From Evansella cellulosilytica DSM 2522 (GTDB lineage: Bacteria; Bacillota; Bacilli; Bacillales; Salisediminibacteriaceae): a DNA stretch of 64,000 nucleotides. Positions 1-9,998 of this stretch are shown piece by piece. The notes beneath the pieces were generated by a model. It was given only the letters and a program-made list of their open reading frames with translations, was not told where the DNA came from and ran no database searches. The position numbers and the translations under genes are program-made. Positions within the stretch are counted from its first letter, which is position 1; the number at the start of each line of letters is the position of its first letter. The stretch spans positions 3,844,001 to 3,908,000 of the forward strand of contig NC_014829.1 in assembly GCF_000177235.2 (NCBI RefSeq), read 5' to 3'.

Positions 1-2044
1 GGTCTAGGCCATCTATATCTTTCAATTCAATTTCTTTGTCATTTAGAACTGTTGCGTTGACATAATCTACGATCCCTTGTAAGTTCCAATCTTCCGGCAC
101 TTCAGATTCAGGCGTATATAATGACACATTACGCTCGACCATAGATTCAATCATTTTTTCTACAACTTCACGCAAGTTCTCTGATTCTAAAACTTCCATA
201 CGTTGCTCATAAATAATGTCACGTTGTTCACGCATAACATCATCGTATTGAAGTAATTGCTTACGCGCATCAAAGTTATTACCCTCTACGCGTTTTTGAG
301 CTTGTTCAACAGCACGAGAAACCATTTTACTTTCAATTGGCTGATCCTCTGTCATACCAAGACGTTCCATCATTTTACTCATATTTTCTGAACCAAAGCG
401 ACGCATTAACGTATCCTCTAGTGATAAATAGAAGCGTGATTCCCCTGGATCCCCTTGACGACCTGAACGCCCACGAAGCTGATTATCGATACGTCTACTT
501 TCATGACGCTCCGTTCCTAATACGAATAACCCACCTAGCTCTTTCACGCCTTCGCCTAGCTTGATGTCTGTTCCACGTCCGGCCATATTCGTTGCAATTG
601 TGACCGCTTTTCTTTGCCCTGCATTTTCGATGATTTCCGCTTCACGTTCATGATTCTTCGCATTTAACACGTTATGCGGAATGCGCTTTTTCTTCAGCAA
701 TGAAGAAATTAGCTCAGACGTATCTACATTTACAGTACCAACGAGGACAGGCTGCCCTTTTTGATAAAGCTCATCAATTTGCTCAACAATCGCACGGAAC
801 TTAGCTTCCATCGTTTTATAGATTAAGTCAGGCTGATCGAGACGAGCAATAGGCTCATTTGTTGGGACAAAGTAAACGTTCATTCCGTAAATATTACGGA
901 ATTCCTCTTCCTCTGTTTTCGCCGTACCTGTCATCCCCGCAAGCTTTTCATACATACGGAAATAGTTCTGGAACGTAATTGACGCCATCGTCATACTTTC
1001 GCGCTTAATTTCTAACCCTTCCTTCGCCTCAATCGCTTGGTGCAAGCCGTCGCTATAACGACGCCCCTTCATGAGACGACCAGTGAATTGGTCAACAATC
1101 GCTACTTCACCATCATCAACAACGTAGTCTTCATCGCGAATCATCACTTTATGTGCCTTTAGCGCTTGATTAATATGATGATTTAATTGCGAGTGCTCAG
1201 AATCAAATAAGTTTTCTATTCCAAACGTTCTTTCAGCTTTACTAACACCTTCGTCTGTAATTTGAACGTTCTTCGTTTTTTCGTCATACGTAAAATCTTC
1301 GTCTTCCTTCAGCATGCGAACAAAGGAATTTGCAGCTGTATATAGCTGTGTCGATTTTTCAGCAGAACCAGAAATGATAAGCGGCGTACGGGCTTCATCA
1401 ATTAAAATTGAGTCAACCTCATCGACGATCGCATAATGCAATGGGCGCTGAACCATTTGTTTTTTATAAATGACCATGTTATCTCTTAAGTAGTCAAACC
1501 CTAACTCATTGTTTGTAGCATAAGTGACGTCACAATTGTACGCAGCTCTTTTCTCATCCTTTGACATACCAGACAAGTTTAATCCTACGGTAAGGCCAAG
1601 GAATGTATATAGCTTGCCCATTTCTTCAGCGTCACGCTTCGCTAAATATTCGTTCACTGTAACAACGTGTACACCCTTTTCCGTAATAGCATTTAAATAA
1701 ACAGCTAAAGTTGCAACGAGCGTTTTACCTTCCCCTGTTTTCATTTCAGCGATATCACCGTGATGGAGAATAATCCCCCCGATAAGCTGAACTGAATAAT
1801 GACGTAATCCAAGCGCACGAGTAGCTCCCTCGCGAACAACAGCAAACGCCTCTGGGATCATCGACTCTAGTTTTTCACCATTACGGTAGCGTTCCTTAAA
1901 TTCTTCTGTTTTTTGGCGCAAACCATCATCACTTAGCTTTTTAATATCATCAGCAAGTGCTTCAATTTGATCGACCGTTTTTTGTAATTTCTTTATGTGC
2001 CTTGCATCCGAATCTCCAATGACCTTTTTTAACAAACCTAACAT
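1..2044 (-). CDS. secA: Preprotein translocase ATPase SecA (5' part, runs off the left edge)
   Basis: SecA is the cytoplasmic motor that pushes unfolded preproteins through the SecYEG channel. Translating the minus strand from ATG 2044-2042 gives [15 protein letters not shown] and an open frame to the window edge, about 681 of the roughly 840 residues expected. Diagnostic motifs are the [14 protein letters not shown] stretch at about 1385-1430, next to the helicase motor, and [17 protein letters not shown] at about 428-484, the conserved second nucleotide-binding-domain arginine motif. A GGGAGC ribosome site precedes the ATG. The C-terminal region, including any zinc-binding SecB-type tail, lies outside the window. 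In B. subtilis secA follows hpf directly; here glcT, ptsG and repeats separate them. Identification is firm. Confidence 0.97.
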   Translation of the reverse strand, partial: MLGLLKKVIGDSDARHIKKLQKTVDQIEALADDIKKLSDDGLRQKTEEFKERYRNGEKLESMIPEAFAVVREGATRALGLRHYSVQLIGGIILHHGDIAEMKTGEGKTLVATLAVYLNAITEKGVHVVTVNEYLAKRDAEEMGKLYTFLGLTVGLNLSGMSKDEKRAAYNCDVTYATNNELGFDYLRDNMVIYKKQMVQRPLHYAIVDEVDSILIDEARTPLIISGSAEKSTQLYTAANSFVRMLKEDEDFTYDEKTKNVQITDEGVSKAERTFGIENLFDSEHSQLNHHINQALKAHKVMIRDEDYVVDDGEVAIVDQFTGRLMKGRRYSDGLHQAIEAKEGLEIKRESMTMASITFQNYFRMYEKLAGMTGTAKTEEEEFRNIYGMNVYFVPTNEPIARLDQPDLIYKTMEAKFRAIVEQIDELYQKGQPVLVGTVNVDTSELISSLLKKKRIPHNVLNAKNHEREAEIIENAGQRKAVTIATNMAGRGTDIKLGEGVKELGGLFVLGTERHESRRIDNQLRGRSGRQGDPGESRFYLSLEDTLMRRFGSENMSKMMERLGMTEDQPIESKMVSRAVEQAQKRVEGNNFDARKQLLQYDDVMREQRDIIYEQRMEVLESENLREVVEKMIESMVERNVSLYTPESEVPEDWNLQGIVDYVNATVLNDKEIELKDIDGLD

Positions 2045-2119
2045 CGGACATTGCTCCCTTTTTATTTATTTCAAGTTATTCTTGTAAAAACGATACTGTC
2101 TCTCTAAAACCTATCTTTC

Positions 2120-2148
2120 ATTTTAACAGTTTGCTAAGTCCCTTACAA
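2120..2148 (-). promoter_or_regulatory. Candidate sigma-A promoter of secA
   Basis: Read on the minus strand, TTGTAA (2148-2143) and TAAAAT (2125-2120) are separated by 17 nt, about 75 nt upstream of the secA start. This is a good vegetative promoter match; no experimental support can be seen. Confidence 0.5.
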
Positions 2149-2233
2149 CAATTCGTATATGTATGTGTATTGGATTCAAAAAGATAACTTCCGACAATTT
2201 TGTGAAAAGCTTCTTACTCTCAAGACTTGATGA

Positions 2234-2261
2234 TTGACAGCATGAATAGACACTATATACT
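2234..2261 (+). promoter_or_regulatory. Candidate sigma-A promoter of glcT
   Basis: A perfect -35 TTGACA (2234-2239) and a -10 TATACT (2256-2261) are spaced 16 nt apart, about 80 nt before glcT. No other promoter is obvious before ptsG, whose leader starts 15 nt after the glcT stop, so read-through from here into ptsG is possible. Confidence 0.6.
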
Positions 2262-2343
2262 CATGAAGGGAAAGTATCATAGTTGAAGTTTTGAAATCGC
2301 TTTAATATACTTTATTTTATCTATGGCACAAGGTGGTGAAAAA

Positions 2344-3177
2344 ATGATTACAGTTAAAAAAGTATTAAATAATAATGTCATTATCGCAGAGCATTCTCAA
2401 TATGATGAAATTGTCCTTATCGGTAAAGGGCTAGGGTTTGGGAAAAAAACTGGCGACGAAGTAGCTGGACAAAAGGCAGAAAAATTCTTCGTTCTAAAGG
2501 ATGCTCAAGAGCAGCAGCAATATATAAATCTTCTTGAATATGTTGACGAGTCTTTTATCGAAATGATGAATGACTTTATTGGGAAAATCGAGGAACGCTT
2601 TCAAACAAGCTTAAACGAGCATATTCATGTCGGCTTAACTGATCACCTTTATTTTGCCATTAAACGAATCAAGCAAGGGATGGATGTGAAGAACCCATTT
2701 GGTCGTGAAACCGAATTAGCTTATCCAAAGGAATATGCGATGGCAACGGAAATAGTCGAAGCGCTAAACGATAAGCTCAATATGAAAATACCTACAGGTG
2801 AAATCGGCTTTATTGCCCTCCACATTCACAGTGCCTTGTCCAATCGAGCATTAAATGAAATTAATAAACATACGATGCTCGTTACAGAATTAGTGAACAT
2901 GATTGAAGATAACCTTAAAATAACAATAGATAAGCAGGATATGAACTATTTACGATTAGTGAGACACCTTCATCATACGATAGACCGTGTTACATCAGGT
3001 AATTATATGGAGGAACAAGATGCGCTTAAAAAGGTATTGCAAGAAGAATATCCGATATGCTACACTTTGTCATGGAAGTTAATGAGAGTGATGCAACAAA
3101 AGTTGCAAAAGCCAGTACCAGACGCGGAATCTGTATATTTAACGTTACATATTCAACGTCTTTACAACAAAATATAA
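2344..3177 (+). CDS. glcT: PtsG operon antiterminator GlcT (BglG/SacY family)
   Basis: GlcT binds the ribonucleic antiterminator (RAT) in the ptsG leader and stops early transcription termination when glucose is present. The 277-residue protein has the expected order: an N-terminal RNA-binding domain (about 1-60, starting MITVKKVLNNNVI) and two PTS regulation domains (about 65-170 and 175-277) with histidines such as HIHVGLTDHL, ALHIHSA, RHLHHTID and TLHIQR. Unphosphorylated PtsG normally leaves GlcT active through these domains. An upstream ATG (2323) would add seven residues, but AAGGTGG at 2331-2337 places the start at 2344. It lies directly upstream of ptsG and of a matching RAT site, which supports the substrate assignment strongly. 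Confidence 0.95.
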   Translation: MITVKKVLNNNVIIAEHSQYDEIVLIGKGLGFGKKTGDEVAGQKAEKFFVLKDAQEQQQYINLLEYVDESFIEMMNDFIGKIEERFQTSLNEHIHVGLTDHLYFAIKRIKQGMDVKNPFGRETELAYPKEYAMATEIVEALNDKLNMKIPTGEIGFIALHIHSALSNRALNEINKHTMLVTELVNMIEDNLKITIDKQDMNYLRLVRHLHHTIDRVTSGNYMEEQDALKKVLQEEYPICYTLSWKLMRVMQQKLQKPVPDAESVYLTLHIQRLYNKI

Positions 3178-3191
3178 CACACACATTTTTT

Positions 3192-3220
3192 ACGTGTTAC
3201 TGGTGAAGCAGGCATGAGTG
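3192..3220 (+). promoter_or_regulatory. RAT antiterminator site of the ptsG leader
   Basis: The segment starting ACGTGTTACTGG and ending GGCATGAGTG has the length and arms of the GlcT-type RAT known upstream of B. subtilis ptsG (I recall the same ACGTGTTACTG...CAGGCATGAGTG ends there). Its last 11 nt (3210-3220) are also the first strand of the terminator stem at 3210-3299, so RAT folding and termination exclude each other. Confidence 0.88.
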
Positions 3221-3306
3221 AAAAAGGTTGTATAGCACTTTAGATTAAGGGAAATCTACCCTTAACGTTAAGTGTTGTATTTCTTTTTCTCTTATGCCTT
3301 TTTTTG
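3210..3306 (+). terminator. Conditional terminator of ptsG, competing with the RAT
   Basis: Positions 3210-3226 (AGGCATGAGTGAAAAAG) pair with 3283-3299 (CTTTTTCTCTTATGCCT), 16 of 17 positions counting one G-U, followed by seven or more T. A nested stem (3231-3240 with 3270-3279, then TTAAGGG/CCCTTAA) fills the loop. GlcT bound to the RAT would block this stem and allow ptsG transcription. Confidence 0.85.
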
Positions 3307-3356
3307 TTGTTCATTTTTATTAACATATTTTACAAAAATCAAGGAGGTCAATGCAC

Positions 3357-5462
3357 ATGTTTAAAAAGCTATTTGGTCAATTGCAGCGTATTGGTAAGTC
3401 ACTCATGCTACCAGTTGCTATTTTACCTGCTGCAGGTTTACTTCTTGCAATTGGTAATGCAATGAAAAATCCAAATATGACATCATTAATGCCCTTTTTA
3501 GAAAACGATTTCTTCGCTTCTTTAGCTACTATGATGGAATCGGCTGGGGGTATCATTTTTGACAACTTGGCGATTATTTTCGCTCTAGGTGTCGCCGTCG
3601 GTTTAGCGAACGGAGCTGGGGTAGCAGCATTAGCCGCTATCGTTGGTTTCCTCGTCATGAACGTGACAATGAGTGTGATGGGCGGATTAACTGTTGAAGG
3701 AGTTTTAACAGAAGGAAATCCTGCTCATGCGCTCGTCCTCGGTATCCCAACATTACAAACGGGTGTATTCGGGGGGATCATTATCGGTGCGCTCGCTGCA
3801 TGGGCGTATAACCGATATTACACGATTGAATTACCAGCGTTTTTAGGATTCTTTGCTGGAAAACGTTTCGTACCAATTGTAACAGCATTTACTGCATTTT
3901 TCGTCGGTGTGGCAATGTTTTTCGTGTGGCCACCAATTCAAACTGGTTTAAACACTGCATCTGAATTTTTAATGAATGAAGCGATGACGCTTGCCGTCTT
4001 TGCATTTGGTTTCATTAAGCGTTTATTAATTCCATTCGGACTTCATCATATTTTCCACGCTCCGTTTTGGTTTGAATTCGGTTCTTACACTACGGCTGCA
4101 GGAGATGTAGTCCGTGGAGATATGAACATCTTTTTCGCACAATTACGTGATGGTGCTGAATTAACAGCGGGTCACTTCATGGCTGGGGAATTCCCAATTA
4201 TGATGTTCGGTCTTCCAGCTGCGGCATTGGCAATGTACCATCAAGCACGTCCAGAAAATAAAAAAATTGTTGGTGGTTTATTAGGTTCAGCTGCCTTAAC
4301 TTCCTTTTTAACTGGAATTACTGAGCCAATTGAATTCTCATTCTTGTTCTTATCACCGTTACTATTCTTCATTCACGCGGTGTTAGACGGTTTATCATTC
4401 GTTATCCTGTATTGGCTAAACATTAACATGGGGTACACATTCTCAGGTGGTGCGATCGACTTCTTCCTATTCGGTGTCGTTCCTGGTCGTGAACCGTGGT
4501 GGCTTGTAATTCTCGTTGGTTTAGTGTTTGCTGTAATTTACTATGTGCTATTTACATTCATGATCAAAAAGTTTAATCTCATGACACCAGGCCGTGAGAA
4601 AAACGTTGGCATGGTTGATGAAGATCAAAATAACCGTAAAGGCGGCGGCAATACTGAGCTTCCTTACAACATCTTAAAAGCGTTAGGTGGTAAAGAAAAC
4701 TTAACTCACCTTGATGCTTGTATTACTCGCTTACGTGTATCTGTGTCTGATAACACAAAAGTAGATAAAAATCGTCTGAAGGAGCTTGGCGCATCTGGTG
4801 TCATGCAAGTGGACCAAAACTTCCAAGCAATATTTGGTCCTAGATCAGAAACAATTAAGAGTCAAATTGAAGACATTATTAGTGGAAAAACACCGACTCC
4901 TGAGGAGGAAATTGAAACACCTTCTAACGAGAACTGCGATGCTCCGATGGAAGGTGACGATAATGCCGAGGCTAATGCGGTAGGTGTTCCTGCAACGCAA
5001 GTTTCTATTGCAGTACCAATGGCTGGGGTTATCAAACCAATTTCTGAAGTACCTGATCAAATGTTCGCAGAAAAAATGATGGGTGACGGTTTCGCGGTTG
5101 ATCCAACAGATTCTAACGGTGCAGTCGTTTCTCCTGTAAGTGGAACAATCGTTAACTTATTCCACACAAAACACGCGATCGGTATCGAAACGGAAGGTGG
5201 AACAGAGGTGTTAGTCCATGTCGGAATCGACACTGTCAAGCTTGGCGGAAAAGGCTTTGAAGCTGCAGTAGCGCAAGGAGACAAAGTCGAACAAGGACAA
5301 AAGCTTCTTCAAGTAGACCTGGCATCAGTGAAAAACGAAGCGCCTTCTGTCATGACACCTATTGTGTTCACTAACTTAAAAGAAGATGAATATGTCGTCA
5401 TCGATAGACCTGGACCAACAAAAGCTGGTGAAACAGGCAGAATCCGAATTGCAAAGAAATAA
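3357..5462 (+). CDS. ptsG: Glucose-specific PTS permease EIICBA (PtsG)
   Basis: Membrane permease that imports glucose and phosphorylates it to glucose 6-phosphate. Domain order is IIC (about 1-405, roughly ten hydrophobic segments, GITEPIEF substrate motif at about 319-326), IIB (about 430-510, phospho-cysteine C455 in DACITRLRV) and IIA (about 550-700, active-site His at about 621 in [10 protein letters not shown], partner His at about 606). Of two ATGs, 3351 lies only 3 nt from AAGGAGGT; 3357 gives 8 nt spacing and a typical [10 protein letters not shown] start, so 701 residues are predicted. Expression should depend on the RAT/terminator switch just upstream and on GlcT from the preceding gene. 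Length and motifs match the B. subtilis enzyme. Confidence 0.97.
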   Translation: MFKKLFGQLQRIGKSLMLPVAILPAAGLLLAIGNAMKNPNMTSLMPFLENDFFASLATMMESAGGIIFDNLAIIFALGVAVGLANGAGVAALAAIVGFLVMNVTMSVMGGLTVEGVLTEGNPAHALVLGIPTLQTGVFGGIIIGALAAWAYNRYYTIELPAFLGFFAGKRFVPIVTAFTAFFVGVAMFFVWPPIQTGLNTASEFLMNEAMTLAVFAFGFIKRLLIPFGLHHIFHAPFWFEFGSYTTAAGDVVRGDMNIFFAQLRDGAELTAGHFMAGEFPIMMFGLPAAALAMYHQARPENKKIVGGLLGSAALTSFLTGITEPIEFSFLFLSPLLFFIHAVLDGLSFVILYWLNINMGYTFSGGAIDFFLFGVVPGREPWWLVILVGLVFAVIYYVLFTFMIKKFNLMTPGREKNVGMVDEDQNNRKGGGNTELPYNILKALGGKENLTHLDACITRLRVSVSDNTKVDKNRLKELGASGVMQVDQNFQAIFGPRSETIKSQIEDIISGKTPTPEEEIETPSNENCDAPMEGDDNAEANAVGVPATQVSIAVPMAGVIKPISEVPDQMFAEKMMGDGFAVDPTDSNGAVVSPVSGTIVNLFHTKHAIGIETEGGTEVLVHVGIDTVKLGGKGFEAAVAQGDKVEQGQKLLQVDLASVKNEAPSVMTPIVFTNLKEDEYVVIDRPGPTKAGETGRIRIAKK

Positions 5463-5475
5463 GTGTTAGCTTTTT

Positions 5476-5510
5476 ACCAAGCGAGGAATTGCACCTCGCT
5501 TGGTTTTTTT
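5476..5510 (+). terminator. Intrinsic terminator after ptsG
   Basis: ACCAAGCGAGG (5476-5486) and CCTCGCTTGGT (5494-5504) form a perfect 11-bp stem with a 7-nt loop, followed by seven T, 14 nt after the ptsG stop. Confidence 0.93.
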
Positions 5511-5600
5511 GTGGGTTTTTGCGGTGATGAGGATGAGATTTTCTTTAGGAAGGCGCTAAATTAACTAATAGAAGATATATTTCACAAATGGGTTGTTAGT

Positions 5601-6090
5601 CTCTAGTCCTTTTTCTTACTTTAAATGGGCTGCTATTTTAGTTTGCTGCCCTTTCTTATGCTGTTCCTTACTTTGAATGGGACGCTATTTTAGTTTGCTG
5701 CCCTTTCTTATGCTGTTCCTTACTTTGAATGGGCTGCTATTTTAGTTTGCTGCCCTTTTTTATGCTGTTCCTTACTTTGAATGGGCTGCTATTTTAGTTT
5801 GCTGCCCTTTTTTATGCTGTTCCTTACTTTGAATGGGCTGCTATTTTAGTTTGCTCGCCTTTCTATTACTTTCTCCTACTTTGAATGGGACGCTTTTTTG
5901 GGTTGCTGGACCTTCTTTGGTTGTTTTCAGTTGTTAAAATAAGGTGCCAATTCTCTCAACTTTACTTTCATTGCCTCTTTCCTTACTCGAAAGGAATACC
6001 AGCCGCGCTGGCTTTCCTTTCTTCAACTCTTTCCTCATTAGAAAGGAATGCTAATCTATTTTGCATTTTTCCACTAAAACGAACTCCTAC
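5601..6090 (+). repeat. Tandem array with 52-bp period (array 1)
   Basis: The core AATGGG recurs at 5624, 5676, 5728, 5780, 5832 and 5884, exactly 52 bp apart, inside near-identical units (TTACTTTGAATGGG... TTTTAGTTTGCTGCCC). Each unit carries a small hairpin with 7-nt arms (GGGCTGC / GCTGCCC) and an 11-nt loop. A diverged continuation has AAAGGAAT at 5990 and 6042, again 52 bp apart. The period is not a multiple of three and no ribosome site is present, so a coding role is unlikely. The rest of the 5.5-6.1 kb gap holds nothing else recognisable. Confidence 0.9.
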
Positions 6091-6127
6091 AAAAAACACA
6101 CTTAATATTCCACAGCCTGTAATTCAA

Positions 6128-6260
6128 TAAGAAAAGACTAAAAACGATCTTGCTGAAGCTCGTTTTTAGTCTTTTCTTAGAAGAGTTGAAGAAATGATGC
6201 CACATGTCTTTAAAGTAGTAGTGCTCTTCTCGCTACCATGCGTGGCAGCAATTCCACCGT
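6128..6260. repeat. Structured dispersed repeat, type B, copy 1
   Basis: A perfect 20-bp stem (6128-6147 with 6160-6179, ends TAAGAAAAGACT / AGTCTTTTCTTA) is followed by a second, imperfect stem whose arms are GAAATGATGCCAC and GTGGCAGCAATTCCACC. The same two-part layout recurs at 9839-9977 and 9999-10135. It lies downstream of the 52-bp array and convergent to the hpf terminator. Confidence 0.8.
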
Positions 6261-6281
6261 CAAATTTATACTTTATCATTT

Positions 6282-6315
6282 AAAAAAACCTCCACTAAAG
6301 AAATTAGTGGAGGTT
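6282..6315 (-). terminator. Intrinsic terminator of hpf
   Basis: On the minus strand AACCTCCACTA (6315-6305) pairs with TAGTGGAGGTT (6297-6287), 11 bp, and runs into seven T (6288-6282). It begins 20 nt after the hpf stop. Confidence 0.92.
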
Positions 6316-6335
6316 CGCACTTAACTATTTATGTT

Positions 6336-6899
6336 TTAAGCTTCAGGCTCTATTAAGCCGTATCGGCCGTCTTTACGCTTGTATACTACATTTGTTGAGC
6401 CGCTTATTGCGTTTGAGAATACGAAGAAGTTATGACCAAGCATATCCATTTGTAGTACGGCTTCTTCAGCGTCCATCGGCTTTAAGTCGAAGCGCTTCGT
6501 ACGAACAATTTCGAATTCATCTTCGTCTTCAACGGCAACCTTTACTTCTTCCTGTAAAGGCTCTAACTCATTTTTAAACATATATTTTAGACTATCATCC
6601 TGTCGAAACTTTTTATTCACTTTCGTTTTGTGCTTTCTAATTTGACGCTCTAATTTTTCAATAACCAAATCAATCGCTGCATACATGTCAGAGTGCTTTT
6701 CCTCTGCCCGTAATAAAAGCTTCACCATCGGGATTGTAATCTCTACCTTTTGGTTGTTGTTTAAAACACTCATCTTTACATTAACATCAGACTTTAGCGG
6801 ACTCTCAAAGTACTTATCAAGCTTTCCAACCTTTTTCTCAACATAGTCTCTAAGTGCTGGTGTGATTTCAAGGTTTTCGCCACGAATATTGAAATTCAT
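6336..6899 (-). CDS. hpf: Long-form ribosome hibernation promoting factor
   Basis: HPF binds the 30S decoding region and joins 70S ribosomes into inactive 100S dimers in stationary phase or stress. The 187-residue protein has the N-terminal S30AE domain (about 1-105, starting MNFNIRGENLEIT) and the C-terminal dimerisation domain (about 125-185, with VRTKRFDLKPMDAEEAVLQM and GRYGLIEPE), which makes it the long form. The upstream ATG at 6941 is rejected because GGAGGAG lies 7-8 nt before ATG 6899. In B. subtilis (yvyD) the gene sits next to secA and is induced by sigma-B and sigma-H; I could not find a convincing match for either promoter here. Confidence 0.96.
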   Translation of the reverse strand: MNFNIRGENLEITPALRDYVEKKVGKLDKYFESPLKSDVNVKMSVLNNNQKVEITIPMVKLLLRAEEKHSDMYAAIDLVIEKLERQIRKHKTKVNKKFRQDDSLKYMFKNELEPLQEEVKVAVEDEDEFEIVRTKRFDLKPMDAEEAVLQMDMLGHNFFVFSNAISGSTNVVYKRKDGRYGLIEPEA

Positions 6900-7354
6900 A
6901 AGCAAACTCCTCCTTTCGGTTATGTATGTAATATTCTTCATACGTAGTTAATATTCCTGCTAAAACCTTTAAAAAAACATAAAATTTTTGTCGTTTTTTG
7001 TTTTAGCTAAAATATTGTCCAAAGCCTTAGAGCGACGCTTACTCTTACATTTATATTATTAACAACTTAGCTTGAGGATAACCGTGTTCACGAAATATAC
7101 ATTTGTTAAATTTTCTATAGGCAACAACAGAATCGAGTTTAAAAGTTCCCTCCATCCCAGTGAGAGCTTTCCACCGGATAACGCACTTAAGTGAAAAAGG
7201 AAAAACCGCCCACAGTGATATAAGCGGTTTCTTTCTCTTTTGTACTTATGCTAGTATTCAATTCCCTTTGGAAAGCTATACTCATAATAACAGTTAGTCC
7301 CTATTCGGTTTCACTGCATGATGATATGCATCTTCGATCAACCGGGAATGTGAA
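6900..7354. other. Intergenic region between cspC and hpf
   Basis: About 450 bp holding the hpf ribosome site and upstream region (6900-7060) and the cspC terminator (7202-7231). The plus-strand frame across cspC is a shadow. I see no further gene. Confidence 0.6.
7195..7231 (-). terminator. Probable terminator of cspC
   Basis: Minus-strand AAACCGC and GCGGTTTTT arms (7231-7224 with 7209-7202) form a 7-8 bp stem with a 14-nt loop, followed by a T-rich stretch. It lies 125 nt beyond the cspC stop. Confidence 0.65.
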
Positions 7355-7558
7355 TTACAGCTTAACTACGTTAGAGGCTTGTGGTCCACGAGCACCTTCA
7401 ACAATTTCAAACTCAACTTCTTGTCCTTCTTCAAGAGTTTTGAAACCTTCTTGCTCAATAGCAGAGAAATGTACGAATACGTCGTCTCCACCTTCGCGCT
7501 CGATAAAGCCAAATCCTTTTTCTGCGTTAAACCATTTCACTTTTCCTTGCATGTTCAT
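7355..7558 (-). CDS. cspC: Cold-shock protein (CspA/CspB family)
   Basis: Small single-domain RNA/ssDNA-binding chaperone of 67 residues, the family's usual length. It contains both nucleic-acid binding motifs, KGFGFI (RNP1) and VFVHF (RNP2), and the GFKTLEEGQ and GPQA segments typical of Bacillus Csp proteins. AAGGGA lies 7 nt before ATG 7558, which is preferred to the inner ATG at 7552. The specific paralogue name (cspB, cspC or cspD) cannot be decided from sequence alone, so the symbol is tentative. Upstream it faces asnB divergently; a long untranslated leader, common for cold-shock genes, may lie in 7559-7700. Confidence 0.93.
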   Translation of the reverse strand: MNMQGKVKWFNAEKGFGFIEREGGDDVFVHFSAIEQEGFKTLEEGQEVEFEIVEGARGPQASNVVKL

Positions 7559-7907
7559 AACACATTCCCTTCATTCTAAAATCTAGCAGCACAGTGTACC
7601 ACTACAATTCCACTATAACAAGGGCAAAAAACTTAGTCAAACCATTTTAATCTGATTATTTTGACACCATTTGACACGCTTTGCGAACGCTTTCTAGATG
7701 CGTCATCTATTAAACAGAAATTGACAAAAATATTTTAATTTTTTTCAAAAAATATTTGAAACTTCCATTCAATATTGAGCGTCTTATGTCGTCTGAAACA
7801 ACAGATTTACTGTCCTATTACTATTTTTTCATGAAAAAAGAAGCAGTTGGTTATACTATTAAATGTTTTAAAGAAGAACTAGTTTGTAACGAAAGGAGTC
7901 TTTCAAT
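7559..7907. other. Divergent promoter region cspC / asnB
   Basis: About 350 bp, very AT-rich, with TTGACA-like hexamers near 7719 and TATACT near 7853. No T-box stem or specifier loop was found ahead of asnB, so its control is not visible. The AAGGAG ribosome site of asnB is at about 7892-7898. Confidence 0.5.
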
Positions 7908-9836
7908 ATGTGCGGGTTTGTGGGAATGGTAAGTAATAATTCTGAGTCATTGAATCAGCTTCCTTTAGAGGAAATGATGAATGTCATCGCGCACCGCGGG
8001 CCTGATGATGCTGGTACATTTGGTGATCAACATGTTCGACTGGGGTTTCGTAGACTCAGTATTGTAGACATTGAAAAAGGGCATCAACCAATGTGCTACG
8101 CCGAGGACCGATACACGATTATTTTTAACGGAGAGATCTATAATGCGCCTGAGCTTCGCGAGCAATTAATAGACGCAGGATTAAGCTTTCAAACGAACTC
8201 TGATACGGAAGTTATTCTTGCAGCCTATCATTATTATGGAGATGATTGTGTAAGCAAGCTGCGCGGGATGTTCTCATTTATCATCTGGGATAAAAAAGAG
8301 TCGAGGTTGTTTGGGGCGCGTGATCCATTTGGTATTAAACCTTTATTTTATCGTGAGTTGAGAGATGGGACAATCATCTTTGCTTCTGAGAAAAAATCAT
8401 TATTTTTCCTTAACGAACCGACTTATATTGAAGGAGAAGCTGCCTTTCATTATTTAACATTCCAGTATGCACCTGAACCACACACTGTGACTGCAAACAT
8501 CATGAAGGTCGAACCTGGACATTCTTTTTCATGGAAGCCATATGAATCCTTAAGAATGTACACCTATTTCACTCCTACGTTTATTGAAAAAGAAAAAAAT
8601 AGGAAGTGGTTAGCTCCTTTCAAAAGAAATGCACTAAAAATAGAAAAAGATGAGATGACATCATCGATCAAAAATACATTAATAGACTCTGTAAAATGCC
8701 ATATGCGCTCTGATGTACCTGTTGGTGCGTTCTTATCTGGCGGTATCGATTCATCTGCCATTGTTGCAATTGCTAAACAGTTCCATCCTAATTTGAATAC
8801 ATTTACGGCAGAGTTTGATAGAGATGGCTTTAGTGAAGGAGATGTAGCGGAAGAAACTGCGAAGGCATTGGATGTGAACCATACACGGGTGAAAATTTCA
8901 GTTGAAGATGTCATGAAGGAGCTTCCAAAAATTTTGTGGCAAATGGATGAGCCAGTAGCAGACCCTGCTGCGATTCCACTGTATTTTGTCGCTCAGGAAG
9001 CGAGTCGTCATGTAACCGTCGTGCTTTCAGGAGAAGGTGCAGATGAACTATTTGGCGGCTACAACATTTACCGTGAACCACAATCATTAAAGATGTTTAA
9101 GGCTATTCCAAATCGCCTTAAACCATCACTCAAAAAAATAGCGGAACAACTGCCAGTCGGAATGCGCGGTAGAAGCTTCATCATTCGTGGATGTACACCG
9201 CTTGAGGATCGCTTCGTCGGTAATGCTAAAATTTTTACCGATGTAGAAAAAGAAGACATTCTTATCCCTGGCTCTCCCGATTGGAAAACGAGCAATATTG
9301 TAAAACAGCTTTATGCAGAAGCAAGAAACGCGAATTACGATGATGTAACAACGATGCAATACGTCGACATTCATACGTGGCTTCGCGGTGATATTTTAGT
9401 AAAAGCAGACAAAATGACAATGGCGCATTCGTTAGAGCTCCGTGTACCGTTTTTAGATCCACAAGTTTTTGACGTAGCTTCAAAAATTCCGCTTCGCGGT
9501 AAAATACAAGGTACACAAACAAAGCTCTGGCTTCGTGAAGCATTAGCAGACATCGTTCCTAACCATGTCCTTCATCGAAAAAAACTCGGGTTCCCCGTAC
9601 CAATTCGACACTGGCTGAAGGATGAAATGTACGATTGGGCAAGAAGCTGGATACAAGCAAGCAATACAGACCACTTATTTCACAAGAAAAACTGCTTGCA
9701 GCTGTTAGAGGATCATCGACTAGGAAAAATAGATGCCAGTCGTAAAATATGGACGATACTCACTTACATGATCTGGCACCATCAATACATCGAGAAAAAA
9801 GGCGAAGATGATTCATCTGTTTATAATATTAGTTGA
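7908..9836 (+). CDS. asnB: Glutamine-hydrolysing asparagine synthetase
   Basis: Cytoplasmic enzyme making asparagine from aspartate, ATP and glutamine. The 642-residue protein begins MCGFVG, giving the N-terminal nucleophile Cys2 of the class II glutaminase domain (about 1-190; RGPDD and FNGEIYN motifs). The synthetase domain (about 225-610) carries the ATP pyrophosphatase signature LSGGIDSS and SGEGADELFGGY. It aligns along its whole length with B. subtilis AsnB, including the KKLGFPVPIRHWLK segment. AAGGAG precedes the start by 9-10 nt. It stands alone on the plus strand between cspC and a repeat cluster whose first hairpin probably ends its transcript. A role in cell-wall amidation is possible for paralogues, but AsnB is the best call. 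Confidence 0.94.
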   Translation: MCGFVGMVSNNSESLNQLPLEEMMNVIAHRGPDDAGTFGDQHVRLGFRRLSIVDIEKGHQPMCYAEDRYTIIFNGEIYNAPELREQLIDAGLSFQTNSDTEVILAAYHYYGDDCVSKLRGMFSFIIWDKKESRLFGARDPFGIKPLFYRELRDGTIIFASEKKSLFFLNEPTYIEGEAAFHYLTFQYAPEPHTVTANIMKVEPGHSFSWKPYESLRMYTYFTPTFIEKEKNRKWLAPFKRNALKIEKDEMTSSIKNTLIDSVKCHMRSDVPVGAFLSGGIDSSAIVAIAKQFHPNLNTFTAEFDRDGFSEGDVAEETAKALDVNHTRVKISVEDVMKELPKILWQMDEPVADPAAIPLYFVAQEASRHVTVVLSGEGADELFGGYNIYREPQSLKMFKAIPNRLKPSLKKIAEQLPVGMRGRSFIIRGCTPLEDRFVGNAKIFTDVEKEDILIPGSPDWKTSNIVKQLYAEARNANYDDVTTMQYVDIHTWLRGDILVKADKMTMAHSLELRVPFLDPQVFDVASKIPLRGKIQGTQTKLWLREALADIVPNHVLHRKKLGFPVPIRHWLKDEMYDWARSWIQASNTDHLFHKKNCLQLLEDHRLGKIDASRKIWTILTYMIWHHQYIEKKGEDDSSVYNIS

Positions 9837-9838
9837 AG

Positions 9839-9977
9839 AAGAAAGACGTTAATAACAGCTTCAAGAAGCTGCTATTAACGTCCTTTCTTTAAAGCAGTGG
9901 AATTTTCGCCGTATCTCTTAAAGTACTAGTGAGTGTTCTTCTCACTAGTACGCACGGCGAAAAAAAATTCCACTGCC
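9839..9977. repeat. Structured dispersed repeat, type B, copy 2 (also asnB terminator)
   Basis: First stem: 9839-9861 pairs with 9866-9889, about 21 pairs, loop CAAG, then CTTTCTTT, so it can terminate asnB. Second stem: GCAGTGGAATTTT (9894) pairs with AAATTCCACTGC (to 9976) around a perfect 11-bp inner hairpin (9923-9933 with 9941-9951). Same layout as copies 1 and 3, with different bases in the stems. Confidence 0.82.
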
Positions 9978-9998
9978 AATTTTATATCTCTGGTCTTT

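Noticed and set aside
337-564. Plus-strand 75-codon frame
   Set aside because: Lies entirely within secA on the opposite strand, whose motifs are read clearly there.
5601-6090. CRISPR array
   Set aside because: Units are directly tandem with diverged copies; there are no constant repeats separated by unique spacers and no cas genes in the window.
5885-6130. 81-codon plus-strand frame after ptsG
   Set aside because: Runs through the 52-bp repeat array and its decayed tail; no ribosome site and the period is not a multiple of three.
7559-7907. T-box riboswitch controlling asnB
   Set aside because: No specifier stem, T-box sequence or terminator-antiterminator pair was found.
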